Assembly (NCBI GenBank): GCA_934141555.1
Contig: CAKPCK010000003.1
Coordinates: 43,775-107,774 of the forward strand
From: an uncultured Clostridia bacterium
GTDB lineage: Bacteria; Bacillota; Clostridia; TANB77; CAG-508
Direction: 5' to 3'
Length of the DNA stretch: 64,000 nt
Positions 14,754 to 23,731 of this stretch are shown in pieces (position 1 is the stretch's first letter; every line of letters starts with the position of its first letter). The notes below the pieces were generated by a model, which was given only the letters and a program-made list of their open reading frames with translations, was not told the DNA's origin and did no database searches. The position numbers were made by a program, and so were the translations under genes.

Positions 14754-15260
14754 ATGTTAAGCATTATTATTGGAGCCGTAATTATAGTTGTTTTGATTTT
14801 TGTTGGTATTGAGTTTGGAATTAATGACACAATATTTTCAGTGATTTTTGTAGTTGTAGTTATAGGGGCTGGTGGAATTGGACTGTTTTATCCTGCAAAA
14901 GGTTTTACTGATTGGCAACTTGTAAAAGAAACAGAATTAGTAACATTATCAAATTCTGTTGCATCCCAGGGAAGTGGCAGAATGTTTTATGTTTCTATTT
15001 CTGCAGATAATGTATATTCTTACAGATATGAAATTGAATCAGAGTTTAAAACAGAAGGTTCTAAATCATATAAAGTTGATACTGTTAGTGGAGATAATGT
15101 CGAAGAAATTGAAGAAGCTAATTCTTCCAAAGCAATACTTCAAGAATATCATCGTAAAGGAAAAATGTCAATTTGGTCTTTTGCATTTTTGAGTGATGAA
15201 ACTAGATATGTGTTTAGAGTTCCTAAAGGCACGATTTCGAGAGAAATTGCTTTGAAATAA
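14754..15260 (+). CDS. Unknown membrane protein (168 aa)
   Basis: Not recognised. Two N-terminal transmembrane helices (IIIGAVIIVVLIFVGIEFGI and the Ile/Val/Gly-rich stretch after IFSVIF) are followed by a soluble, beta-rich domain with many Ser/Tyr residues (MFYVSISADNVYSYRYEI). With two helices both ends would be on the same side, but orientation is not clear. It has a consensus promoter, RBS AAAGGAGG and its own terminator. Isoleucine codons are mostly ATT. A one-gene unit of unknown role. Confidence 0.7.
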   Translation: MLSIIIGAVIIVVLIFVGIEFGINDTIFSVIFVVVVIGAGGIGLFYPAKGFTDWQLVKETELVTLSNSVASQGSGRMFYVSISADNVYSYRYEIESEFKTEGSKSYKVDTVSGDNVEEIEEANSSKAILQEYHRKGKMSIWSFAFLSDETRYVFRVPKGTISREIALK

Positions 15261-15266
15261 TGCAAT

Positions 15267-15317
15267 AAAGTCAGAGAATTTGTAATTTTTATTAATTATA
15301 AATTTCTCTGGCTTTTT
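15267..15317 (+). terminator. Intrinsic terminator
   Basis: AAAGTCAGAGAA with following bases pairs with TTTCTCTGGCTTT near 15303-15316, then TTTATA. Confidence 0.8.
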
Positions 15318-15330
15318 ATATATGAATTTA

Positions 15331-15359
15331 TTGTAAACAAAAAAACAATATGATATACT
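15331..15359 (+). promoter_or_regulatory. Probable rdgB promoter
   Basis: TTGTAA (15331-15336), 17-base spacer, TATACT (15354-15359) with upstream TG. Confidence 0.6.
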
Positions 15360-15382
15360 AAAAATGTAAGGAGAAAAAAGAT

Positions 15383-15946
15383 ATGGAAGAAATAATAATA
15401 GCAACATCAAATAAAGGAAAAGTAAAAGAGGCACAAGGAATTTTAAAAAAATTTAAAGTAATTCCAATGAGTGAAATTGGTGTTAATATAGATGTGGAAG
15501 AAGATGGAAAAACATTTAAAGAAAATGCTATAAAAAAAGCAAAAACAATAGCACAAGAAATTAATAAAATATGTTTAGCTGATGATTCTGGCATTGAAAT
15601 TGAATATTTGAATGGATTTCCAGGAGTAATTACAAAAAGGTGGCATAGTGGAACAGATAGAGAAAGAAATATGGCACTATTGGAAAAATTAATAGGAATA
15701 CCAAAAGAAAAAAGAAAAATAAAATTTATAACAGCAATTGCTTTATCAGATGGAAATACAACAATTTGTAAAGAAGGAATAATAGAAGGATATGTAGCAA
15801 ACGAACCAAGAGGAAATAATGGATTTGGATTTGATGAGATATTTGAATTAGAAAATGGAAAGACTTTAGCAGAATTAACTCAAGTTGAAAAGAATGAGAT
15901 TAGTGCAAGAAAAATTGCATTAGAACAAATAGAAAAATTAATATAA
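15383..15946 (+). CDS. rdgB: RdgB/HAM1 XTP/dITP pyrophosphatase (187 aa)
   Basis: House-cleaning enzyme that hydrolyses deaminated purine nucleoside triphosphates. Family signatures are intact: IIIATSNKGKVKEAQGIL at the N-terminus, EDGKTFKENAIKKAKTIAQE, the metal-binding LADDSGIEIEYLNGFPGV (typically ADDSGLEVDALGGAPG), and near the end NNGFGFDEIFEL and the ARKIAL helix. Length is close to the family norm. It is the canonical copy; a divergent relative is at 3064. The M6 protease gene begins 16 bases downstream, so they probably share a transcript. Confidence 0.93.
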   Translation: MEEIIIATSNKGKVKEAQGILKKFKVIPMSEIGVNIDVEEDGKTFKENAIKKAKTIAQEINKICLADDSGIEIEYLNGFPGVITKRWHSGTDRERNMALLEKLIGIPKEKRKIKFITAIALSDGNTTICKEGIIEGYVANEPRGNNGFGFDEIFELENGKTLAELTQVEKNEISARKIALEQIEKLI

Positions 15947-15962
15947 GAATAGGAGAAAACAT

Positions 15963-18815
15963 ATGAAGAAAATAAGAGGAAAATTAATAATATTTATAAT
16001 AATATTAATATGTTGTATTTATAAAAATTATAATATATCAGAAGCTAAAGCTACAGATATTGAAGATACAAATTTTGCAAATGTAGTTTTATTTGCACAT
16101 TTTACTGGAGATACAGCAGATGAAGACAAAAAATATTTTGAAGATAATAGAGATGAAATTATAAAATTATATGATGGTTCACATGGAAGATCTGCTACTA
16201 ATTATTTAAATACTATATCTTATGGAAAATTTCATTTGAAAAATATATTTCCACAAGATGATGGAAAAAAGATAACATCTTATGAACTTAATATAGATAA
16301 AAAGTTAGCATATACAATGAATGTAGATTCTTTAATAATAGATGAACTCATAAAGAATGTTCCAGAAATATCAGATAAGATTATAGATTATGATGGTGAT
16401 GGATACATTGATAATCTAACAGTAGTATTAAAAGGAGGAAATGAGCAAGAAGTAAAAGATCAGTCAACATTTGTACTACATAAATCAGATTATGGAGCAG
16501 AAGTATATTGGTCAGGAAAAAAGATAAGTTCATATAATATCTTAAATACATATTCATTAATTGATTCTATTGTATCAAGCCAATCAGGAGTGATAGCACA
16601 TGAGTTTTTGCATACATTAGGATATCCTGATTTATATAGAAGTAGAGGAGATGATAAGCCTGTATATAGTTGGGATATCATGGGAGCAGCAAGTAGATAT
16701 ATGCCATATCCATTAGCATATTTAAGAATGCATTTTTCTAATTGGTTAAATATAGAAACAATTACAGAAACTCAAACAGTAACATTGGATGAACAAAGTA
16801 ATAAAGATGGAAATCAAGCATATATAATAAAATCACCTTTAAGTGATGATGAATTGTTTGTTATAGAATTTAGAAAAAAAGCAGAAATCAACTATACAGA
16901 TGAAGATTCATTAGATAGAGGAATTGGTGGCTCAGGAATAATAGTATATAGAATAAACACAACAGTAGAAGGACTAAGTAATAATTTTAATGAGACAGGT
17001 GTATACGTCTTTAGACCAAGCATTCCTGGAAGTGGATTTTCACAAAATACAGAAGAAGCTCGTGTGTTAAGTGCATATTTATCGAAAGAGAGTGGAAGGA
17101 CTTCGATTGGAAGTACAGATTTTAGTAAAACATTAGAAGATGGAGCGCTAACATTTTCAGATGGAACAAATTCAGGGATTGTAATAAGTGATGTATCTAG
17201 TAGTTCAGGAAAAAGTATGACATGTAAAATTACTATTCCAAAAATATCAGAAGAAAATTTATGGAAAAATACTGATTTTAAAGATTATACAGGTACAGAT
17301 ATAATTAAAGAAATAGGAATATTAAATTATAATAATTATATATATACAGTTACATGTTCAAATAATAAAATATACACTCAAATTTATGATGAAAAAAATT
17401 GGAATGAAAAATATAATATTTTGAATGTTGAAGAATCAAATCCTATTGTACAAGTAGAAATAATTCAAAATGGTAATGACATATATCTTTTTTATTCAGG
17501 ATATGGATATTTGAAAATAGAAAAGATGAATTTTAATACTCAACAATGGGAAGATGTTGCAAAAATAAATGATATATTAGGAGAATTTTGTGTTATTAAT
17601 AATTCAGGACAATTTTATATTTCTTGTATAAGGGAAGATAGTTCAACTGCAAGATTAATAAATATTAATGGAAATGAAATAACAGAACTTGGTAATTATT
17701 TTTCTAAAAAATATTGTGGACAAGCTAAAGTTGCTCAATTGAACGGAAATATATATGTTTCAGTTAGGTGGTCAAATGGAAATAAAATAAAAGTTTATAA
17801 ATATAATTCTAAAAATAATTTTTTGGAAATAGAAAATGCCATGTTTTCAGGAAATTATGATATGAAGTCAATAGATAATAAGATATATTTTGCATTAGGA
17901 AAGAACACTGAGAAAAATGCATCAATGTATGTATTTGATGGTGATAACTGGAAAGAAAATGTTGCAAATACAAAATATAGTTTTCCAGAAATATTTAAAA
18001 TAAATAATGAAATATATGTTATTTTAAAAGCGGAAGATGAGAGTGGAAAAGCTCAGATATATAAATTTAATAAAGAAAGCAATACTTTTGAGGATGATAT
18101 TATAGATGTAGATACAGCAGTTCAAGATATAAAAATCACATCAACAAATGACTATATATATAGTATTATAAATAAAAAGTCAGATGGCAAGATTATTGTA
18201 AAGAAAAGGCAGTATAAGTCAAAAGAGACAGTAAATCCAACACCTGGACCTGATCAAACAAGAAAATTTCAATTTAAAGATGTTCAGGTAACTGATTGGC
18301 ATTATTTAGCAATAAAATATATGTTTGATAGGAAATATATATCAGGATATAATGAAACAACATTTGCACCAGATGATAAAATAACAAGAGGTATGATTGT
18401 AACAATATTACATAATATGGAAGGAAAGCCAATAGTAACTAATATAAATAAGTTTCCAGATGTGCAAGATAGTAAGATTTATTATTATAATGCAATAAAT
18501 TGGGCAGTAGAAAACAAAATAGTAAGTGGATATGATACAGGAAAATTTGGACCAGATGATTTTATAACAAGAGAACAATTAGCAGTAATATTATGGAAAT
18601 ATAGCAAATATAAAGGAAAAAATGTTAATGTTGAAGCAGATTATAGTAAATTTCCAGATAAAAATCAAATATCTAATTTTGCTCAGAAGGGAATGAATTG
18701 GGCTGTAGGAACAGGAGTAATAACAGGTTCACAAGGAAAATTATTACCATTAGGAAATGCAACTAGAGCTGAAGCTGCATCAATGATTTATAAATATTGT
18801 ACAAAAGTTAAATAA
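15963..18815 (+). CDS. Secreted M6-family (immune inhibitor A-like) metalloprotease with three SLH domains (950 aa)
   Basis: Exported zinc protease held at the cell surface. Residues 1-28 form a signal peptide ending near SEAKA. The protease domain follows, with the zinc motif HEFLHTLGYPD starting near residue 213 and SWDIMG a little downstream, as in M6 peptidases. Residues about 430-760 are a beta-rich repeat region with Tyr/Trp/Asn-rich strands, probably a propeller-like ligand-binding module. The C-terminus has three SLH domains (from about 765): FKDVQVTDWHYLAIKYM, FPDVQDSKIYYYNAINWAVE and FPDKNQISNFAQKGMNWAV, which bind secondary wall polymer. Likely substrates are host or dietary proteins (inference). 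Confidence 0.92.
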   Translation: MKKIRGKLIIFIIILICCIYKNYNISEAKATDIEDTNFANVVLFAHFTGDTADEDKKYFEDNRDEIIKLYDGSHGRSATNYLNTISYGKFHLKNIFPQDDGKKITSYELNIDKKLAYTMNVDSLIIDELIKNVPEISDKIIDYDGDGYIDNLTVVLKGGNEQEVKDQSTFVLHKSDYGAEVYWSGKKISSYNILNTYSLIDSIVSSQSGVIAHEFLHTLGYPDLYRSRGDDKPVYSWDIMGAASRYMPYPLAYLRMHFSNWLNIETITETQTVTLDEQSNKDGNQAYIIKSPLSDDELFVIEFRKKAEINYTDEDSLDRGIGGSGIIVYRINTTVEGLSNNFNETGVYVFRPSIPGSGFSQNTEEARVLSAYLSKESGRTSIGSTDFSKTLEDGALTFSDGTNSGIVISDVSSSSGKSMTCKITIPKISEENLWKNTDFKDYTGTDIIKEIGILNYNNYIYTVTCSNNKIYTQIYDEKNWNEKYNILNVEESNPIVQVEIIQNGNDIYLFYSGYGYLKIEKMNFNTQQWEDVAKINDILGEFCVINNSGQFYISCIREDSSTARLININGNEITELGNYFSKKYCGQAKVAQLNGNIYVSVRWSNGNKIKVYKYNSKNNFLEIENAMFSGNYDMKSIDNKIYFALGKNTEKNASMYVFDGDNWKENVANTKYSFPEIFKINNEIYVILKAEDESGKAQIYKFNKESNTFEDDIIDVDTAVQDIKITSTNDYIYSIINKKSDGKIIVKKRQYKSKETVNPTPGPDQTRKFQFKDVQVTDWHYLAIKYMFDRKYISGYNETTFAPDDKITRGMIVTILHNMEGKPIVTNINKFPDVQDSKIYYYNAINWAVENKIVSGYDTGKFGPDDFITREQLAVILWKYSKYKGKNVNVEADYSKFPDKNQISNFAQKGMNWAVGTGVITGSQGKLLPLGNATRAEAASMIYKYCTKVK

Positions 18816-18826
18816 TATTAAACAAG

Positions 18827-18866
18827 AAAAACACAACAGATTTTTTAAAAATGTTGTGTTTTTTTT
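18827..18866 (+). terminator. Intrinsic terminator
   Basis: AAAAACACAACA (18827-18838) pairs with TGTTGTGTTTTT (18852-18863), followed by a T tract. Confidence 0.9.
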
Positions 18867-18919
18867 GTATCTATGATATATTATGTTTGAAAAAAGACTC
18901 TAGAAAGGAAAAGATAGAA

Positions 18920-19921
18920 ATGTCATTTATAGAAGAAATAAAAAACAGAGCAAAACAACAAATAAAGACAATTATATTACCAGAAGCAACAGATATTCGT
19001 ATATTGAAAGCAGCACAAATAGTAAACAAAGAAAAATATGCAAAAGTTGCGTTAATAGGTAATAAAGAAGAAATCGAAAGACTAATAAAAGAAAATAATT
19101 TAGAATTAGGAGATACACAAATAATAGATCCAGCAAAATCAGAGGAGACATCTGAATATGCAAAAGAATTATATGAATTAAGAAAAGCAAAAGGTATGAC
19201 AGAAGAACAAGCACAAAAATTAATATTAGAACCAATATATTATGGAATGATGATGGTAAAACTAAATCATGCAGACGGACTTGTATCAGGTGCAGCACAT
19301 TCAACTGCAGATACATTAAGACCAGCATTACAAATATTAAAAACAGCACCAGGAACAAAATTAGTATCAGCATTTTTCGTAATGGTAGTACCAAATTGTG
19401 AATATGGAGCTAATGGAACATTTATATTTGCAGATAGTGGTTTAAATGAAGAGCCAGATGCAGATAAACTTTCAGAAATAGCTATATCATCAAGCAAAAG
19501 TTTTAAACAATTAGTAGGAGAAGAACCAAAAGTTGCAATGTTATCATATTCAACTTATGGAAGTGCACATTCTGCATCAACAGAAAAAGTAGTTGAAGCA
19601 ACAAAACTAGCAAAAGAAAAAGCACCAGAACTATTAATTGATGGAGAATTACAACTAGATGCTGCAATAATACCAGAAGTTGCAGAATTTAAAGCAAAAG
19701 GAAGTCCTTTAAAAGGTGAAGCAAATGTATTAGTATTCCCAGACTTAGGTGCTGGAAATATTGGATATAAATTAACACAAAGATTAGCAAAAGCAGAAGC
19801 TTATGGACCTCTTTGCCAAGGTATTGCAAGACCTGTAAATGATTTATCAAGAGGATGTAGTAGTGAAGATGTTGCAGGTGTAGTAGCAATAACAGCTGTA
19901 CAAGCACAATCACAAGGTTAA
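18920..19921 (+). CDS. pta: Phosphate acetyltransferase (333 aa)
   Basis: Interconverts acetyl-CoA and acetyl phosphate, the first step of the acetate-forming, ATP-yielding pathway. The PTA domain is complete, with IILPEATDIRILKAA at the start, DGLVSGAAHSTADTLRPALQ, FADSGLNEEPDADKLSEIAI and the C-terminal VFPDLGAGNIGYKL. Length matches the short single-domain bacterial Pta. The start at 18920 follows AAAGGAAAAG; the longer frame from 18851 runs back through the preceding terminator and is rejected. It is immediately followed by two acetate kinase genes. Confidence 0.96.
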   Translation: MSFIEEIKNRAKQQIKTIILPEATDIRILKAAQIVNKEKYAKVALIGNKEEIERLIKENNLELGDTQIIDPAKSEETSEYAKELYELRKAKGMTEEQAQKLILEPIYYGMMMVKLNHADGLVSGAAHSTADTLRPALQILKTAPGTKLVSAFFVMVVPNCEYGANGTFIFADSGLNEEPDADKLSEIAISSSKSFKQLVGEEPKVAMLSYSTYGSAHSASTEKVVEATKLAKEKAPELLIDGELQLDAAIIPEVAEFKAKGSPLKGEANVLVFPDLGAGNIGYKLTQRLAKAEAYGPLCQGIARPVNDLSRGCSSEDVAGVVAITAVQAQSQG

Positions 19922-19968
19922 TTAAATATATAATAATGAGTACATACAAAAAGAAAGGTATATAATTT

Positions 19969-21159
19969 ATGAAAATTCTAGTTTTAAATTCAGGAAGTTC
20001 ATCATTAAAATATCAAGTAATTGATACAGAAACTGGTGAAATGCTTGTAAAAGGTTATTATGAAAGAATTGGGCAAGTTGGAGCATTTTTAACACATAAA
20101 GTAAATGGAGAAAAACATCATTTTGAACATCCAGCAAAAAATCATGAAAAAGCAATTCAATTTGTAATGAAAAGACTAACAAGTGATCATTATGGAGTAT
20201 TTAAAAGTTTAGATGAATTAGATGCAATAGGTCATAGAGTTGTACATGGTGGAGAACAATTTAAAGATGCAGTTCTTATTACAGATGAAGTAATTCAAGA
20301 AATAAAAGAAAATTCAATGTTAGCACCATTACATAATCCAGCAGCAATATTAGGAATAGAAGCTTGTCAAAAGGTTGTACCTAATAAACCAATGGTAGCA
20401 GTATTTGATACAGCATTTCATCAAACAATTTCAAAAGAAAAGTATATATATCCAATTCCTTATGAATATTATGAAAAATATCATGTAAGAAAATATGGAT
20501 TTCATGGAACATCACACCAATATGTTGCAAATAGAGTTGCAGAAATATTAGGAAAAGATATAAAAAAATTAAAAATAGTAAATTGTCATTTAGGGCAAGG
20601 TGCAAGTATATGTGCAATAAAGAATGGAGAATCAGTTGAAACAAGTATGGGATTAACACCACTTGGAGGGATTCCAATGGGAACACGTTCAGGAGATTTA
20701 GATCCATCTGTTGTAACATATTTAATGAAAAAAGAAGAATTAGATGCAGATGAGGTTGAAGAAGTATTAAATAGAGAATCTGGAGTATATGGAATATCAA
20801 TGGTATCTGTAGATTTTAGAGATATAGAAGCAGAAGCACTGGCTGGTGGAAAGCATGCAAAACTTGCATTAGATGCATACCATTATTCAATTGCAGGATA
20901 TATAGCAAAATGTGCAGTTGCAATGGGAGGAATAGATGTTTTAACATTCACAGCAGGTGTTGGAGAAAAATCACCATATTCTAGAAGTGAAATATGTAAA
21001 CAACTAGGAGTATTTGGGGTAGAAATATCAGGAAAAGCTAATTTGGTAAAAGGAGAAGAAGCAGAAATTTCTTCACCAAATTCAAAGGTAAAAGTTTTTG
21101 TTATTCCAACAAATGAGGAATTAATGATTGCTCGTGAAACAGCAGAACTAGTAAAATAA
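19969..21159 (+). CDS. ackA: Acetate kinase, copy 1 (396 aa)
   Basis: Makes ATP and acetate from acetyl phosphate and ADP. ASKHA-fold motifs are all present: VLNSGSSSLKYQVID with the conserved Asn near residue 7, GHRVVHGGE with the catalytic Arg, VFDTAFHQT with the catalytic Asp, YGFHGTSHQYV, NCHLGQGASICAI, MGTRSGDLDPSVV, and the final Glu in TNEELMIARET. Standard length. It follows pta by 47 bases. A second, similar copy follows directly, indicating an old tandem duplication. Confidence 0.96.
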   Translation: MKILVLNSGSSSLKYQVIDTETGEMLVKGYYERIGQVGAFLTHKVNGEKHHFEHPAKNHEKAIQFVMKRLTSDHYGVFKSLDELDAIGHRVVHGGEQFKDAVLITDEVIQEIKENSMLAPLHNPAAILGIEACQKVVPNKPMVAVFDTAFHQTISKEKYIYPIPYEYYEKYHVRKYGFHGTSHQYVANRVAEILGKDIKKLKIVNCHLGQGASICAIKNGESVETSMGLTPLGGIPMGTRSGDLDPSVVTYLMKKEELDADEVEEVLNRESGVYGISMVSVDFRDIEAEALAGGKHAKLALDAYHYSIAGYIAKCAVAMGGIDVLTFTAGVGEKSPYSRSEICKQLGVFGVEISGKANLVKGEEAEISSPNSKVKVFVIPTNEELMIARETAELVK

Positions 21160-21219
21160 GGTTTATAGGCAAAACCATAATAAAAACCTAAATATAAAAT
21201 ATAAAAAGGAAAAATAAAA

Positions 21220-22410
21220 ATGAAAATATTAGTATTAAATTGTGGTAGTTCATCACTAAAATATCAATTAATAAATATGGAAACAGAAGAAGTTTTAGCT
21301 TCAGGAAAATATGAAAGAATAGGAGAAGATGAAGCTTTTATAACACATAAAGTAAATGGACAAAAAATAGAAATCAAACATCCTGCAAAAACACATGAAG
21401 AGGCTGTTGATTTTACATTAAAACAATTAATAAATCCAGAATATAAAGTAATAGATAGCTTAGATGAAATATCAGCAATAGGACATAGATTAGTACATGG
21501 TGGAGAAAAAATTAATAAATCTGTAGTTATAACAGACGAAGTTATAGATGTATTAAAAGAATGTATAGATTTAGCACCATTACACAATCCAGCAGGAATA
21601 ATAGGAATTGAAGCTTGTAAAAAGGTAATGCCAGGAAAACCAATGGTAGGTGTATTTGATACAGCATTCCATCAAACAATGCCAAAAGAAAGATATATTT
21701 ATCCAATTCCATATGAATATTACAAAAAATATGGAATAAGAAAATATGGATTCCATGGAACATCACATATGTATGTTTCACAAAGATTAGCTGAAATTGT
21801 TGGAAAAGATATAAGTGAATTAAAAATTGTTACATGTCACTTAGGTCAAGGTTCAAGTATATGTGCAGTTGAAGGTGGAAAATCAGTTGATACAAGTATG
21901 GGATTAACACCACTTGCAGGAATTCCAATGGTAACACGTTCAGGAGATTTAGATCCATCTGTAGTAACATTCTTAATGAAAAAAGAAGGTTGGACAGCAG
22001 AAGAAGCAGAAAATATGTTAAATAAAAAATCAGGAGTTCAAGGAATATCAGGATTAGCACCAGACTTTAGAGAAATTGAAGCAGCATCATATGGTGAGAA
22101 CGAAAGAGCAGCAATTGCAATTGAAAAATTCAAATATGAAATTGCATCATATATAGCAAAATATGCAGTAGCAATGAATGGAGTAGATTATATAGTATTT
22201 ACAGGTGGTGTTGGAGAAAACCAAATAAATATAAGAAGAGGAATTTGCGAAAAACTTGAATTTATGGGAGTAAAAATAGATGTTGAAGCAAATAATGTAA
22301 GAGGAGAAGAAAAAGAAATATCTGCTCCAGATTCAAAAGTAAAAGTTTATTTAGTTCCAACAAACGAAGAACTTATGATAGCAAAAGAAACAGCAAGATT
22401 AATAAAATAA
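21220..22410 (+). CDS. ackA: Acetate kinase, copy 2 (396 aa, tandem paralogue)
   Basis: Same length and architecture as the copy upstream, with the motifs VLNCGSSSLKYQLIN, GHRLVHGGE, VFDTAFHQT, YGFHGTSHMYV, TCHLGQGSSICAV and TNEELMIAKET. The catalytic Asn, Arg, Asp and Glu positions are kept. One difference sits beside the conserved substrate Arg: PMVTRSGD here against PMGTRSGD in copy 1 and in the family. The two copies are clearly diverged, so a different preferred acyl chain or expression pattern is possible, but that is inference. RBS AAAAGGAAAA; the MFS gene starts 22 bases downstream. Confidence 0.93.
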   Translation: MKILVLNCGSSSLKYQLINMETEEVLASGKYERIGEDEAFITHKVNGQKIEIKHPAKTHEEAVDFTLKQLINPEYKVIDSLDEISAIGHRLVHGGEKINKSVVITDEVIDVLKECIDLAPLHNPAGIIGIEACKKVMPGKPMVGVFDTAFHQTMPKERYIYPIPYEYYKKYGIRKYGFHGTSHMYVSQRLAEIVGKDISELKIVTCHLGQGSSICAVEGGKSVDTSMGLTPLAGIPMVTRSGDLDPSVVTFLMKKEGWTAEEAENMLNKKSGVQGISGLAPDFREIEAASYGENERAAIAIEKFKYEIASYIAKYAVAMNGVDYIVFTGGVGENQINIRRGICEKLEFMGVKIDVEANNVRGEEKEISAPDSKVKVYLVPTNEELMIAKETARLIK

Positions 22411-22432
22411 TTTTGAAATAGAAGAGGTACAA

Positions 22433-23731
22433 ATGGAAGAAGCACAAAAAATACAAGATAAAAAAACAAATACAAAACTATTTCCAATATATAAAATGTT
22501 CTCTTGGGATTTGCTATTTTACTATTCAATAATATACTTATTCTTGACACAAGCAAAAAACTTTTCTGCATCAGAAGTATTATTAGCAGAATCATTTTTT
22601 ACAGCATCATGTTTATTCTTACAGATTCCAATAGGTTTATTGGTAGATAAATTCGGTAAAAAAAATAGTTTAGTCTTTGCTAATATATGTATGTGTGTAT
22701 TTATTACTATTTTATTATTTATAAATAATTATAAAATGTTATTATTAGCTAATTTTATTGATGCAATAGGTTATGTTATAAAGGGTGTTTGTGAAACGAA
22801 CATTCTTTATGACTCATTACCAAGTGGTGAAAAAAGAGGAACATTATATTCTAGTGTAGATGGGATTGGTGCATCAAGATATTATGTAATTGATGCAATA
22901 ACATCAATTATAGCAGGTATCACATTTGCGATTGATCCATATATACCAGTAGTTTTATGCTTAATAGTTAATATTATTGCATTAATATTATCAACAAGAT
23001 TTAAACACACTCAAAGTCAAAGAGAAGAAGAATATCCAAAAGAAACTGCAAGACAATATTTCAAAGAATTAAAAGAAGCAATTAAATTTACATTTAATTC
23101 CAAAAGAATGTTGTGTTTAATGTTATTTTTCGGACTAATGTCAGGGTTAACATATAATTTATCAACATATAGAAGTAATATTTTAAATAGCATAAATATA
23201 CCAGCACAATATTTTGGAGTAATCTTTGCAATTATTCAAATAATGGCTGGGATATGTTCTAAAGGACAGGGTTGGTTACATAGAAGATTTAAAAATAATA
23301 CATTATCAGTATTAGGAATTCCATATGTTGCATCATGTTTTATTATTGGATGTTTAGTGGATAGTTTTGGAGAAAGTGTATCAAATATTGTAGTAATACT
23401 ATTTATACTTCAAGGAGCTATAAAAGGAGCATATAATGTTTTAATTTATAGATATTTAAATAATTTCACAAATAGAAAAATAAGAGTAAAACTTGCAACA
23501 ATAAGAAATATGTTTTTTAATATGATATCAATTTTAATAAGTTTATTAGGCTCATTCTTATTAAAAGTAACAACATCTGGAAACACATTTTTAATTGTTG
23601 GAGGTATATGTACTGTATGTATGGTACTTTTATTAGATTATATGAGAGGAAAAGTTGGTTTAAAACCAGAGAAATACAATAAAGAAGACTTGAAATATAG
23701 TTCATTTAACGAAGGAGGAAATTTAAAATGA
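22433..23731 (+). CDS. MFS transporter (432 aa)
   Basis: Major facilitator superfamily protein with about twelve hydrophobic segments. The loop after TM2 carries the MFS motif A variant LVDKFGKKNSLVFAN; a central cytoplasmic stretch (HTQSQREEEYPKETARQYFKE) separates the halves. I cannot assign a substrate; the lack of sugar-transporter signatures and the position next to glycolytic genes are not decisive. RBS AGAGGT. Its last codons overlap pfkA by four bases (ATGA), so the two are translationally coupled. Confidence 0.85.
   Translation: MEEAQKIQDKKTNTKLFPIYKMFSWDLLFYYSIIYLFLTQAKNFSASEVLLAESFFTASCLFLQIPIGLLVDKFGKKNSLVFANICMCVFITILLFINNYKMLLLANFIDAIGYVIKGVCETNILYDSLPSGEKRGTLYSSVDGIGASRYYVIDAITSIIAGITFAIDPYIPVVLCLIVNIIALILSTRFKHTQSQREEEYPKETARQYFKELKEAIKFTFNSKRMLCLMLFFGLMSGLTYNLSTYRSNILNSINIPAQYFGVIFAIIQIMAGICSKGQGWLHRRFKNNTLSVLGIPYVASCFIIGCLVDSFGESVSNIVVILFILQGAIKGAYNVLIYRYLNNFTNRKIRVKLATIRNMFFNMISILISLLGSFLLKVTTSGNTFLIVGGICTVCMVLLLDYMRGKVGLKPEKYNKEDLKYSSFNEGGNLK

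Noticed and set aside
3064..15946. The two RdgB-like genes as a recent duplication
   Set aside because: The proteins at 3064 and 15383 are strongly diverged and lie far apart; separate ancestry or an ancient split is more likely.
21160..21219. Terminator between the two ackA genes
   Set aside because: GGTTT/AAACC can pair, but the stem is 5 bp with no T tract, too weak to call.
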